Part shown: in pieces, positions 46,218 to 54,855 of the stretch
Position numbering within the stretch: position 1 is the first letter of the stretch
Layout of the letters: the number at the start of each line of letters is the position of its first letter
Assembly (NCBI RefSeq): GCF_035918095.1
Contig: NZ_CP109137.1
Location: forward strand, 7,566,001 to 7,630,000
DNA from: Streptomyces sp. NBC_01750
Lineage (GTDB): Bacteria; Actinomycetota; Actinomycetes; Streptomycetales; Streptomycetaceae
Length of the DNA: 64,000 bases
Direction of reading: 5' to 3'
Translations under genes and position numbers: made by a program
The notes under the pieces: generated by a model
The model's database searches: none
What the model saw: the letters and a program-made list of their open reading frames with translations, nothing else
Told to the model about the DNA's origin: nothing

Positions 46218-46982
46218 TCAGTTCGCCCGGGTCCAGGGCGGCCTCTGCCCGGGAGCGCCACCTTGCTCCGGTCCCTTCGGCTGCCCGGCAGGCACGGGCG
46301 GGTCCTTCTTCTCGTCCGGGGACGGAGTTGTGCGGGGTGGCCGCTTGAGAGGCTGCTCGCTCAACAGCCGCGCGCAGTACGCGGCAACGGCGCCGGGACC
46401 GCCGGCGGCGTTTTCGAGACGCTGCCGCGCAGTACTGTCCAGCGCCCGGCCCGGTCCCTGCTTCGACCCGTACACACGGCATTGAGCCAGTTGGTCCTGC
46501 GCGGTGGGTGGACGCTCGCCGGGAGGGCGCGCGGCCGGTCCGGCCGCCGACGGCACGGGGCCGGAGGGGCGCACCCGGCCCGGGCTCTCCATGTCCTGGG
46601 GCGAGGAAGCGCCCGGCCTCGGTCCAGGCTTCTCAAGCGTATCGCCGAACGGCGTGGGGATCGCGCCGGCCGCCATCGCCACCCCGCCCAGCGCCAGCCC
46701 GGCCACGAGAGTGCCGAGTCCCACCTTGATCCAGCGGGTGCCGATCCGCGGCGCCACGGGCCGCCAGTCGTCCATGCGCCGGGTGGGCGCTGTCGGCCCA
46801 CCTTCGTCGCGCGCCGTCCGGAAGGCGGCGACGGCTCGCTCCTCGGCCTCCGGTGCGGCGGGTGCCGGGCGGGCGGCAGCAGCGAGCAGCTCATCCAGCG
46901 CCTGCGCCTGCGTCTGCGTCGGAGTTGGCGTCGGCGGCTCGTCCCCGGAGTCCATGGCACCTCTGGATCGGTTTTCGGTCAT
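46218..46982 (-). CDS. Single-span membrane protein downstream of an ECF sigma factor (putative anti-sigma)
   Basis: This 254-aa protein has a short cytoplasmic N-domain (1-83), one hydrophobic span (WIKVGLGTLVAGLALGGVAMAAGAIP, about 84-109) and a Pro/Gly-rich outer part with two Cys (QCRVYGS, AAYCARLL). Its ATG overlaps the sigma-factor stop (ATGA). Topology and operon position suggest an anti-sigma factor, but no HxxxCxxC zinc motif is present, so this is inference from context. Confidence 0.75.
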   Translation of the reverse strand: MTENRSRGAMDSGDEPPTPTPTQTQAQALDELLAAAARPAPAAPEAEERAVAAFRTARDEGGPTAPTRRMDDWRPVAPRIGTRWIKVGLGTLVAGLALGGVAMAAGAIPTPFGDTLEKPGPRPGASSPQDMESPGRVRPSGPVPSAAGPAARPPGERPPTAQDQLAQCRVYGSKQGPGRALDSTARQRLENAAGGPGAVAAYCARLLSEQPLKRPPRTTPSPDEKKDPPVPAGQPKGPEQGGAPGQRPPWTRAN

Positions 46983-47629
46983 GTCGCATCTCCCAGCGCA
47001 CGGGAGTCCGAATCTGTCACACGGTTTCGTTCGCGCGTCGCCAGGTGTTTCCCCAGCCGCCTCAGCCCGCGGTGCGTGGCGGACCGTACCGCGCCGGGCC
47101 GCTTGCCCAGCACCCGCGCGGCCGCCGCCCCGTCAAGTCCGATGACGGTCTGGAGGAGCACCGCTTCCGCCTGCTGTCGGGGCAGGGTCGCGATCAGCGC
47201 GAGGGCATGCTCCGTCGAGATGGTTTCGAAGGCCTCTCCGGCTGTGTCCTGCGCGGCCGGCAGCTCCCGCAGATCCTGTTCGAGAAGCGTGCCGCGCGGC
47301 CTGCTCTTCAGCCGTCGCAGATGGTCGATGGCCCGGTTGCGCGCGATGCTCGCCGTCCACGCACGGAAACCGGCACCGTCCCCTCGGAACCGCCCCAGGT
47401 CACGCGCGATCTCGAGCCAGGCATCGGACGCAACGTCCTCGGCATCGTCCCTCACCAGGCCACGCAGATAGCCGAGCAGAGGAGGGTGTACGAGTCTGTA
47501 GGCAGCGGCGAAAGCACCTTCGTCCCCCTCCTGTGCTCGCGCGACATATTCACCGAGATCCGCGTCGTACGTCTCCGCACGGCGGCCGCTCCCCACCTTG
47601 CCCACTCGTTCCTCTTCGTCGCGCCGCAC
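46979..47629 (-). CDS. RNA polymerase ECF-type sigma factor
   Basis: This 216-aa sigma-70 family protein has region 2 with DAEDVASDAWLEIARDLGRFRGDGAGFRAWTASIARNRAIDHLRR and region 4 with ALALIATLPRQQAEAVLLQTVIGLDGAAAARVLGKRPGAVRSATHRGLRRL. The start at 47629 is a GTG, with no obvious Shine-Dalgarno nearby. It is cotranscribed with the membrane protein downstream. Its target promoter is unknown; CGGCAAGG and nearby blocks upstream do not show a clear autoregulatory motif. Confidence 0.92.
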   Translation of the reverse strand: MRRDEEERVGKVGSGRRAETYDADLGEYVARAQEGDEGAFAAAYRLVHPPLLGYLRGLVRDDAEDVASDAWLEIARDLGRFRGDGAGFRAWTASIARNRAIDHLRRLKSRPRGTLLEQDLRELPAAQDTAGEAFETISTEHALALIATLPRQQAEAVLLQTVIGLDGAAAARVLGKRPGAVRSATHRGLRRLGKHLATRERNRVTDSDSRALGDAT

Positions 47630-47963
47630 GGCAGACCCTTGCCGATGTCCCCCACAGATGACAGCGCCTGGACCTGCGGAAATGTCACAGCCGTTCGAAG
47701 ACTTCCCGCGGGCCCGGCGGAACCACGGGCCGCGGACCGGCCGGTCGGGCCGTGATCGTTTCGGTCCCGCTCTCGCCGCTGCGCCCCAAGGCCGCCGCGA
47801 CCGGGTGAGGCGCCTGCGGCGGTCGGGTCTCTATGCCTGCTCCGCCGCTGTCTTCAGCTGCCGGAGCCAGGCCTCGAGCGACTCGTTGTCAGGCGTCATC
47901 GCGTTAGTTATGCACCGTAACAGACGCTAGGATGATTTGCGTCATCGAGGGAAGGACGTGGCT
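47630..47963. other. Divergent intergenic region (sigma factor / TetR)
   Basis: 334 bases. It holds a 22-aa minus-strand mini-frame (47831-47899, MTPDNESLEAWLRQLKTAAE...) that looks like the stub of a lost divergent gene. Near tetR, GTTA-TGCACCG-TAAC (47906-47920) is a weak inverted repeat. I cannot assign a function to the stub. Confidence 0.4.
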
Positions 47964-48680
47964 GTGGCGCCGACCACGCAGGGCCCCCGGGCTCGTTACC
48001 GGGAGCAGACCCGTGCGGAGATCAAGGAAGCCGCGCTGCGACAGCTGGCCGAAGGCGGCCTGGCGGCCATCGCTCTGACCCGTATCGCCAAGGAAATGGG
48101 CATGTCGGGGCCCGCTCTCTACCGCTACTTCGCCAACCGTGACGACCTGCTGAGCGCGCTGATCCGGGATGCGTACGACGACCTCGCCGCGGCCATCGGT
48201 GTCGCCGCGGAGGCCTGCGCCGACGCCTTGCCGCGCGTACGGCTGCACGCGCTGGCCGCCGCGTTCCGGGCCTGGGGCGTCGAGCAGCCGCACCGCTATC
48301 TGCTGATCGCCGGGCCGCCCCTGCCCGGCTACAGCGCACCGGCCGACACGGTGACGCGGGCGCGGGCGGCGCTCGGTCCGTTCCTGAGTGTCTTCGTCGC
48401 GGGGGAGCCGTCGGGACCGGCGGTTGAGCTCGTCGAGCAGATGACCGCCTGGGCGGAGCGGGAGCCCGCCGTGGCGTCGTGGGCGGAGCAGTACACAGAG
48501 GTGCCGGTGTCAGCCGGCGGTGTGGGCCGGGCGCTGGCGGGAGCCGTGCTCGCCTGGTCCCAGATGCATGGCGCGGTCAGCCTCGAAGTGGCCGGTCAGT
48601 TCACCGGCATGGGGCACGATCCGGGGACTCTGCTCGACGCCCAGGTCGACGCACTCGCGGACGCGTTCCGGCTGGACTGA
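47964..48680 (+). CDS. TetR-family transcriptional regulator
   Basis: This 238-aa protein has HTH RAEIKEAALRQLAEGGLAAIALTRIAKEMGMSGPALYRYFANRDDLLSALI and a C-terminal TetR_C_13-like domain (EQPHRYLLIAGPPLPGYSAP). The GTG at 47964 is preferred since GGAAGG lies eight bases before it; a GTG at 47958 is too close to the same site. It would normally control a divergent gene, but only a 22-codon stub lies there. Confidence 0.9.
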   Translation: MAPTTQGPRARYREQTRAEIKEAALRQLAEGGLAAIALTRIAKEMGMSGPALYRYFANRDDLLSALIRDAYDDLAAAIGVAAEACADALPRVRLHALAAAFRAWGVEQPHRYLLIAGPPLPGYSAPADTVTRARAALGPFLSVFVAGEPSGPAVELVEQMTAWAEREPAVASWAEQYTEVPVSAGGVGRALAGAVLAWSQMHGAVSLEVAGQFTGMGHDPGTLLDAQVDALADAFRLD

Positions 48681-49008
48681 CGGGCGACGGCCGGCACGGC
48701 GGCCGATGTGTCGCTCGACTGGCTCGGTCGTGCCAACTGCCACGGCAGCGGCGCCGGGTGGACCACGGGCGCATCGTTCACCCAGCGCTGGGGGTCATTG
48801 AGCGGGACTGCCACAGCCTGTTCGGGGAGGACGGAAGCCGGCGGCATCGAGGTGGAGGCGCGTGGCTTCGGCTCGTGCGACAACGTGGGCAGCCTGCGCG
48901 ACCTCAAGGTCACCGGGAAGCCTGCCGGCAAGTGGCACCACGCCGTCAGGGCCCCTCTTCGGACGGGCCCTGACGGCGTGGCAGTCGAGCGTGGTGCCGA
49001 GTGACGCG
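48681..49008. other. Intergenic region with open frames but no recognised gene
   Basis: Frames are open on both strands (for example 48708-49004 plus), but neither has family-like sequence, a good start or a ribosome site. It may contain gene debris. A strong hairpin closes it at 48938-48981. Confidence 0.4.
48938..48981. terminator. Perfect 17-bp bidirectional hairpin
   Basis: CCACGCCGTCAGGGCCC (48938-48954) and its exact complement (48965-48981) flank a 10-base loop. It lies between the plus-strand tetR and the convergent permease stop at 49009, so it probably terminates both. Confidence 0.8.
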
Positions 49009-50538
49009 TCAGACGATGTTCTCCGCGATCTCCGCCTGCTCACGGGCGGATCCGTACGCGGACGGCGTGCCGTACGAGCGGCGTGCCACGAACCACCCCA
49101 CGGTGGCCAGCACCAGCACAGCGACCAGCGCGATCGAGGCGTAGTTCATCGTGTCGACGGTGACCGGGTTGGACTGCGGCAGGCAGAACAGCACCGTCAC
49201 ACACGCCACCCACACCACGGCTACCCAGCCGACCGGCTTGCTCCAGCGGCCCAGGCTCCACGGGCCCGGTTCGAAACGGTCTCCGGCGCGCAGCTTCAGA
49301 TAGATCGGGATCGCGTACGCCGGCGTGATGCCGATGACGTTGATCGCCGTCACCGCGCCGTACGCGGTCGTGGAGTACAGGGACGGCAGGGCCAGCAGGC
49401 AGGCGAAGACGACCGACAGCCATACCGCGGGGACCGGGGTCTGGCTACGGCTGCTGACCTTCCGCCACAGCGCGGAACCGGGCAGCGCGTTGTCGCGGCT
49501 GAACGCGAACACCATGCGGCTGGCCGCTGCCACCTCGGCGTTGCCGCAGAACAGCTGCGCCACGATCACGACGAGCAGCAGGGCCGTCGCGCCTCCGGTG
49601 CCGAGCGCGTCGAGCAGGATCTGGGCCGGGGGTACGCCGGTGGCGCTCGTCAGGGTGCCCTCGTAGTCCTGGATGGCGAAGGTGAGACCGGCCAGCAGGG
49701 CGAAACCGGCGATCCAGGAGACCCAGATGGATCGCACGATGCCGCGGGCGGCGGAGACGGACGCGTTGGAGGTCTCCTCCGAAAGGTGCGCGGAGGCGTC
49801 GTAGCCGGAGAAGGTGTACTGCGCCAACAGCAGACCGATCGCGGCCACATAGATGGGACTGTTCCAGCCGGTGCCGTTGACGAACTCGGTGAAGACGAAT
49901 TCGGGCGACTGGTGGTCGGAAGGCACGATGGCCAGTGCGCCGACGATCAGGGCGACGCCGCCTAGGTGCCACCACACGCTGACCGAGTTGAGCAGGCTGA
50001 CCAGCCGCACCCCGAACAGGTTCAGGACGGCGTGGAGCAGCAGAATGCACATGAAAATGATCATGGTGGAGCCGGGTGTGGGGTGGAATCCCCACTGTAG
50101 ATTCAGAAACGCGCCGGTGAACAGGGCGCAGCCGTAGTCGATACCGGCGATCGCACCCAGCAGGCCGAGGAGATTCAGCCAGCCGGTGTACCAGCCCCAC
50201 TTGCGGCCGCCGAGCCGGTCGGCCATGTAGTACAGCGCGCCCGACGTGGGGTACGCGCTGGTCACCTCGGCGAGCGCCATGCCGACGCACAGGACGAACA
50301 GGCCGACGCCCGCCCAGCCCCAGAGCATCACCGCGGGGCCGCCGGTGTTCAGCCCGAAGCCGTACAGGGTCATGCAGCCGGACAGGATCGAGATGACGGA
50401 GAAACTGATGGCGAAATTGCCGAAGCCACCCATACGGCGCGCGAGAACCGGCTGATAACCGAGCTCCCGCAGGCGTTCCTCCTCGTCCTTGGGGGGAGTC
50501 CGGTCCGGACTCGACCACTTCGGCGGGGATATGGACAT
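49009..50538 (-). CDS. APC-family amino-acid permease
   Basis: This 509-aa protein has about 12 spans and typical APC sequence (RRMGGFGNFAISFSVISILSGCMTLYGFGLNTGGPAVMLWGW, AEVTSAYPTSGALYYMADRLGG, FSGYDASAHLSEETSNAS). It is closest in look to the amino-acid/GABA transporter group with YPTSGALYY. The start at 50538 is chosen by GGAGG seven bases upstream (CCGGAGGTTCTTCG). It imports amino acids or amines; the substrate is undetermined. No catabolic enzyme is adjacent. Confidence 0.92.
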   Translation of the reverse strand: MSISPPKWSSPDRTPPKDEEERLRELGYQPVLARRMGGFGNFAISFSVISILSGCMTLYGFGLNTGGPAVMLWGWAGVGLFVLCVGMALAEVTSAYPTSGALYYMADRLGGRKWGWYTGWLNLLGLLGAIAGIDYGCALFTGAFLNLQWGFHPTPGSTMIIFMCILLLHAVLNLFGVRLVSLLNSVSVWWHLGGVALIVGALAIVPSDHQSPEFVFTEFVNGTGWNSPIYVAAIGLLLAQYTFSGYDASAHLSEETSNASVSAARGIVRSIWVSWIAGFALLAGLTFAIQDYEGTLTSATGVPPAQILLDALGTGGATALLLVVIVAQLFCGNAEVAAASRMVFAFSRDNALPGSALWRKVSSRSQTPVPAVWLSVVFACLLALPSLYSTTAYGAVTAINVIGITPAYAIPIYLKLRAGDRFEPGPWSLGRWSKPVGWVAVVWVACVTVLFCLPQSNPVTVDTMNYASIALVAVLVLATVGWFVARRSYGTPSAYGSAREQAEIAENIV

Positions 50539-50678
50539 CGAAGAACCTCCGGGGAAAGGGTGATGCACTGAGCGGACAGGGGCAGGGGCAGGGCGAGGTG
50601 CGGGGTACGGGGTACGGGTGCCCGTCTCTCGTACGCGTGCCGGGAGGACGGTGGATCAGCCGTGCGGCCGGTGCGCGG

Positions 50679-51674
50679 TCAGGGGCCCGCGCCGCGCGCG
50701 GCGGCGAGACAACGGCCGCGGGCGCGCAGGAATACTTCTTCCGCCAGGCCCGCGTCAGCGGGGGTGTGAGTGCGGTAGGCCCACGGCAGGGTGGTGTAGT
50801 ACGGGCCCAGAGCCTCGAAGACCGGTGCGGCGTCGAGGAATTGGAGCGCGCCCCACAGGGCGTGGGACAGGTAGTTGAGATCGAGCAGCGAACGCCAGGC
50901 CGGGCGCACCTGGTTGAACCAGCTGTGCAGGGCGCGCTGGGCGTCCCGGGCCGCGTCCTCCGTCACCCAGTGGAGATCCAGCGCCTTCTCCTGACCCTGC
51001 TCCCGGCGGTAGCGCTCCACGCGTACATAGAGCGGGAGCGCGTGCAGCGGTGAACCGGATGGTGCGGAAGACGCCGCCCACTGAACGAAGTTGACTGCCT
51101 CGGACAGCTGCCCGCCGGACCTGCGTGCGTAGACGAACTGCAGCATCCGGTGGTACGCCTCGCGGTTGAACGGATCGCGTTTGTCGGCCTCCGCCAGCAG
51201 ACCCCACGGGCCCGGGAACAGCATCGGACCCGGCGGTGCCGTACGGTGCTCCTCCATCAGCTGCTTCTCGTCCAGCTGGGCCAGCGCCAGCAGACAGACC
51301 CACGGCACCGGATCCTCCGGAGCCTGGTGAGCGGCGATCCGGCAGGCCTCCCAGGCCTCGTGCCACAGCTCCTGAGTGCGCCGGTGGCCCTCACGGTGGG
51401 CGCGCAGTGCCCGCTCCACCACGACCCGGCAGTGCATCACGGTCGCCGCGAGCGAGCGGGGCTCCTCCGTGCGCCAGGCCTGCACCGCGTCGGAACCGGC
51501 GGCCACCGCAGCGAGCACCTGGGTCCGCTGGGTCCACAGCGCCCAGTCGGAGGTGGCGGTCAGCAGGTTCCGCATCGACATCCACCGGCCGGTGCGTAAG
51601 TCCTGCATGACGGTGCGCAGTTCACTGTCGTGACCCGCCGGGTGGTACACCGGGCGTAACTCGTCGTCGGACAT
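50679..51674 (-). CDS. Hypothetical protein, helical-repeat-like (331 aa)
   Basis: This intracellular protein is rich in Trp, His and Arg with TPR/HEAT-like helical spacing (VMQDLRTGRWMSMRNLLTATSDWALWTQRTQVLAAVAAGSDAVQAW; QAPEDPVPWVCLLALAQLDEKQLMEEHR; WGLLAEADKRDPFNREAYHRMLQFVYAR). It appears to be a Streptomyces-conserved hypothetical; I do not recognise a functional family. It is divergent from the FGGY kinase operon with a 276-base shared upstream region. Confidence 0.75.
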   Translation of the reverse strand: MSDDELRPVYHPAGHDSELRTVMQDLRTGRWMSMRNLLTATSDWALWTQRTQVLAAVAAGSDAVQAWRTEEPRSLAATVMHCRVVVERALRAHREGHRRTQELWHEAWEACRIAAHQAPEDPVPWVCLLALAQLDEKQLMEEHRTAPPGPMLFPGPWGLLAEADKRDPFNREAYHRMLQFVYARRSGGQLSEAVNFVQWAASSAPSGSPLHALPLYVRVERYRREQGQEKALDLHWVTEDAARDAQRALHSWFNQVRPAWRSLLDLNYLSHALWGALQFLDAAPVFEALGPYYTTLPWAYRTHTPADAGLAEEVFLRARGRCLAAARGAGP

Positions 51675-51950
51675 CAGCCCGCTACAGGTCTCGTCATGGT
51701 GGTCATAAGCCCTCTGGTGACGGTGAGCAGTTGAGGCGGTTCTTTGCGGTGATCTTACTCAACCATGGGGTGGCGGCAAGCAGTTGATGATGTATCAGGA
51801 ACCGGTTGAGGATTGGACATGTCGGGGGGTCGCAGGTCCGCCGGGGGACACTTGACTGCGGGCCCGGACCTGCTCCACGCTTTCCGTAAGCGATCAAGGT
51901 TTCTCTGCGTTTCTTCTGCCGGATTCCTTCTACCGAAGAGGGGTGGCCCG

Positions 51951-53396
51951 ATGACAGGCCCAGTGCTGGCCGTCGACCAGGGCACGTCGGGCACGAAGGC
52001 ACTGGTCATCTGCCCCGAGCGCGGTGTCATCGGCACCGGCTCCGCGCCGGTGAACCCCCGCTACCAGAGCGGCGGGCGCGTGGAAGTCGACCCCGCCTCG
52101 CTGCTCTCCTCGGTCGTCGAGGCCGGACGCCAGGCCCTCTCCCGCGCCGGAGAGCCGGTCGCTGCTGTCGGCCTCGCCAACCAGGGCGAGACCGTCCTGG
52201 CCTGGGATCCGGACACGGGCGAACCGCTGACCGAGGCGATCGTCTGGCAGGACCGGCGGGCCGAGCCGATCTGTGCGGAACTCGCCCCGCACGCCGAAGA
52301 ATTGGCGCAGCTGACCGGACTGCCGCTCGACCCGTACTTCGCCGCACCCAAAATGGCCTGGGTGCGCCGCGAGCTCACCCGTGAAGGCGTCGTCACCACC
52401 AGCGACGCCTGGCTGATCCACCGGCTGACCGGCGCCTTCGTCACAGATGCGGCGACCGCAGGACGCACCCAGCTCCTCGACCTCGACCGTGTCGCCTGGT
52501 CGCCGCGGGCACTCGACATCCACGGCCTGACCGGCGAACGGATGCCGGAGATCGTCGACTCGGACGGCCCCGTCGGCATCACCGAAGCCTTCGGCACCAA
52601 AATCCCGCTCACCGGACTCCTGGTCGACCAGCAGGCCGCGCTGCTCGCCCAGAGCGTCACCGAACCGGGCACCGCCAAGTGCACCTACGGCACCGGTGCG
52701 TTCCTCCTCGCCCAGACCGGGTCCCGCCCGCGCCGTACCAGCAACGGCCTGGTCAGCTGTGTCGCCTGGCGGCTCGGTGGACGCACCAGCTACTGCCTGG
52801 ACGGACAGGTCTATACGGCCGCCTCCGCCGTCCGCTGGCTGACCGAGCTCGGAGTGATCTCCGGGGCCGCGGACCTGGACCCCGTCGGCTCGGCCGTGCC
52901 GGACAGTGGCGGAGTCACCTTCGTCCCGGCCCTCGCCGGCCTCGCGGCCCCCTGGTGGCGCGGCGATCTGCGCGGCTCGCTGACCGGCCTCGGACTGGAC
53001 ACCGGCCCCGGACATCTGGTGCGTGCGCTGTGCGAAGGCATCGCCGCTCAGGTCGTCGGGCTCACCGACGCGGTCGCCGCGGACCTCGGGACGCCTCTCA
53101 CGGGTCTGCGCGTCGACGGAGGCCTGACCCGCTCGGCCCTGCTGATGCAGACACAGGCCGATCTGCTTCAACTGCCCGTCGAGGTATCGGCGTTGCCCGA
53201 TGTGACCGCACTCGGGGTCGGAGCGGTGGCGCGGCTGGGCCTGGAACCGGGCCTGACCGTCGAGCAGGCGGTACCCGCCTGGAAACCGTCCGCCGTCTAT
53301 GAGCCGGGAATCAGCGCGGCACAGGCGGCCGAGCGCCTCGCGGCCTTCCGCGCGGAGGTGGCCGCGCTGCTGGACCGTACGCCGACTGCCCCATGA
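51951..53396 (+). CDS. FGGY-family carbohydrate kinase (glycerol kinase-like)
   Basis: This 481-aa kinase of the actin/hexokinase fold begins VLAVDQGTSGTKALVICPE (phosphate 1 loop), has WQDRRA in the substrate region, LLVDQQAALLAQS and CTYGTGAFLLAQTG (phosphate 2), and GLRVDGGLTRSALLMQTQADLLQLPVE (adenosine). It resembles glycerol kinases but is shorter and more divergent, so another polyol or sugar is possible. The ATG at 51951 follows GAAGAGGGGTGGCCCG. It is followed by two FAD proteins of glycerol-3-phosphate dehydrogenase type, which favours a glycerol-like substrate. Confidence 0.9.
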   Translation: MTGPVLAVDQGTSGTKALVICPERGVIGTGSAPVNPRYQSGGRVEVDPASLLSSVVEAGRQALSRAGEPVAAVGLANQGETVLAWDPDTGEPLTEAIVWQDRRAEPICAELAPHAEELAQLTGLPLDPYFAAPKMAWVRRELTREGVVTTSDAWLIHRLTGAFVTDAATAGRTQLLDLDRVAWSPRALDIHGLTGERMPEIVDSDGPVGITEAFGTKIPLTGLLVDQQAALLAQSVTEPGTAKCTYGTGAFLLAQTGSRPRRTSNGLVSCVAWRLGGRTSYCLDGQVYTAASAVRWLTELGVISGAADLDPVGSAVPDSGGVTFVPALAGLAAPWWRGDLRGSLTGLGLDTGPGHLVRALCEGIAAQVVGLTDAVAADLGTPLTGLRVDGGLTRSALLMQTQADLLQLPVEVSALPDVTALGVGAVARLGLEPGLTVEQAVPAWKPSAVYEPGISAAQAAERLAAFRAEVAALLDRTPTAP

Positions 53397-53457
53397 ATCC
53401 CGCCTGTTCCATGAAGCCGCGCCGGGGCCCGTACGCACGACCAGGACCAGGAGCGCC

Positions 53458-54855
53458 ATGACCGTCACGACCGCCGGGCCGCTGCCGGACGCCATGCACG
53501 ACGTGATCGTGGTCGGCGCCGGCGTGGTCGGCTCGGCCATCGCCCGCGAACTCGCCCGCCACCGGCTCTGTGCCGCCTTCGTGGACGCCTGTGACGACGT
53601 CGGCAACGGCACGTCGAAAGCGAACACGGCGATCCTGCACACCGGATTCGACGCCGTCCCCGGCTCGTTGGAGTCCCGGCTCGTACGCGAGGGACAGCGG
53701 CGGCTCGCCACGTACGCCGCGGAAACAGGCATCCCCGTCGAACCGCTCGGTGCGCTCCTCGTCGCCTGGGACCAGGAGCAGCTCGCCGCGCTCCCCGCCC
53801 TCGCCGCCAAGGCGGAGCGCAACGGCTACCACGACGCACGGCTCATCGGCCCGGACGAGGTACGCGCACGCGAGCCGCACCTCGGGCCGGGGGCGCTCGG
53901 CGCGCTCGACGTCCCGGGCGAGAGCATCATCTGTCCCTGGACCACCACACTCGCGTACGCCACCCAAGCCGTCCGCGGCGGCGTCGACCTGCATCTGAAC
54001 TGCCGGGTGGAGAGCGTGACCAGTGGCGGCAGCCACCATGAACTCGCAACCGACCGCGGCCTGTTGCGCACCCGCTACCTCGTCAACGCGGCCGGACTGT
54101 ACGCCGACGAACTGGACCGGGAGCTCGGCCACACCGACTTCACCGTCACTCCGCGCCGGGGTCAGCTCATCGTCTTCGACAAGCTTGCCCGGGAGCTGGT
54201 CCGCCACATCCTGCTGCCGGTGCCGACCGCGCTCGGCAAAGGCGTACTGGTGGCGCCCACCGTGTACGGCAATGTGATGCTCGGCCCGACGGCCGAGGAC
54301 CTCAGCGACAAGGAAGCCACCGGATCGACCGCAGAAGGACTCGACTTCCTGAGGGAGAAGGGCCGACGGATCGTGCCGGAGCTGCTCGATGAGGAGATCA
54401 CTGCCGTCTACGCGGGCCTGCGCGCCGCCACCGAGCACGACGACTACCGGATCCGGGCCCACGCGCGGCAGCGGTACATAGCCGTCGGCGGCATCCGCTC
54501 CACGGGACTGACCGCCTCGATGGCCATCGCCGCCCACGTCACCGACCTGCTCGGAGACGTCGGCCTCGACCTCGGGGACGCGGGTGAACCGGAGCCCGTA
54601 CGTATGCCGAACCTCGGGGAGGCGTTCCCGCGCCCGTACCGGAGTGCCGATCTCATCGCCGCGGATCCCGAGTACGGCACGCTCGTCTGCCACTGCGAAC
54701 ACGTCTCCCGCGGAGAGATCCGCGACGCGCTGGCCAGTACGGTCCCGCCGGGCTCGCTCGACGGACTCCGGCGCCGTACGCGCGCACGCGGCGGTCGCTG
54801 CCAGGGCTTCTACTGCGGGTCCGCGGTGCGCGAGCTCTTCGAGGCACGCCGATGA
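53458..54855 (+). CDS. GlpA-like FAD-dependent dehydrogenase with C-terminal [2Fe-2S]-type domain
   Basis: This 465-aa protein has a DAO/GlpA-type FAD domain (DVIVVGAGVVGSAIARELARHR, TSKANTAILHTGFD, VNAAGLYADELD, TPRRGQLIVFDKL, VGGIRSTGLTASMAIA). Its C-terminal BFD-like domain has C-x-C (CHCEHVSRGEI) and C-x4-C (GRCQGFYC), a ligand set as in anaerobic glycerol-3-phosphate dehydrogenase subunit A. GACCAGGAGCGCC precedes the ATG at 53458. It overlaps the next FAD gene by four bases. It probably oxidises a phosphorylated polyol made by the kinase. Confidence 0.88.
   Translation: MTVTTAGPLPDAMHDVIVVGAGVVGSAIARELARHRLCAAFVDACDDVGNGTSKANTAILHTGFDAVPGSLESRLVREGQRRLATYAAETGIPVEPLGALLVAWDQEQLAALPALAAKAERNGYHDARLIGPDEVRAREPHLGPGALGALDVPGESIICPWTTTLAYATQAVRGGVDLHLNCRVESVTSGGSHHELATDRGLLRTRYLVNAAGLYADELDRELGHTDFTVTPRRGQLIVFDKLARELVRHILLPVPTALGKGVLVAPTVYGNVMLGPTAEDLSDKEATGSTAEGLDFLREKGRRIVPELLDEEITAVYAGLRAATEHDDYRIRAHARQRYIAVGGIRSTGLTASMAIAAHVTDLLGDVGLDLGDAGEPEPVRMPNLGEAFPRPYRSADLIAADPEYGTLVCHCEHVSRGEIRDALASTVPPGSLDGLRRRTRARGGRCQGFYCGSAVRELFEARR

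Noticed and set aside
48708..49004. Open frame with Gly/Cys-rich product after tetR
   Set aside because: No ribosome site, no family-like pattern, and it runs into a terminator hairpin.
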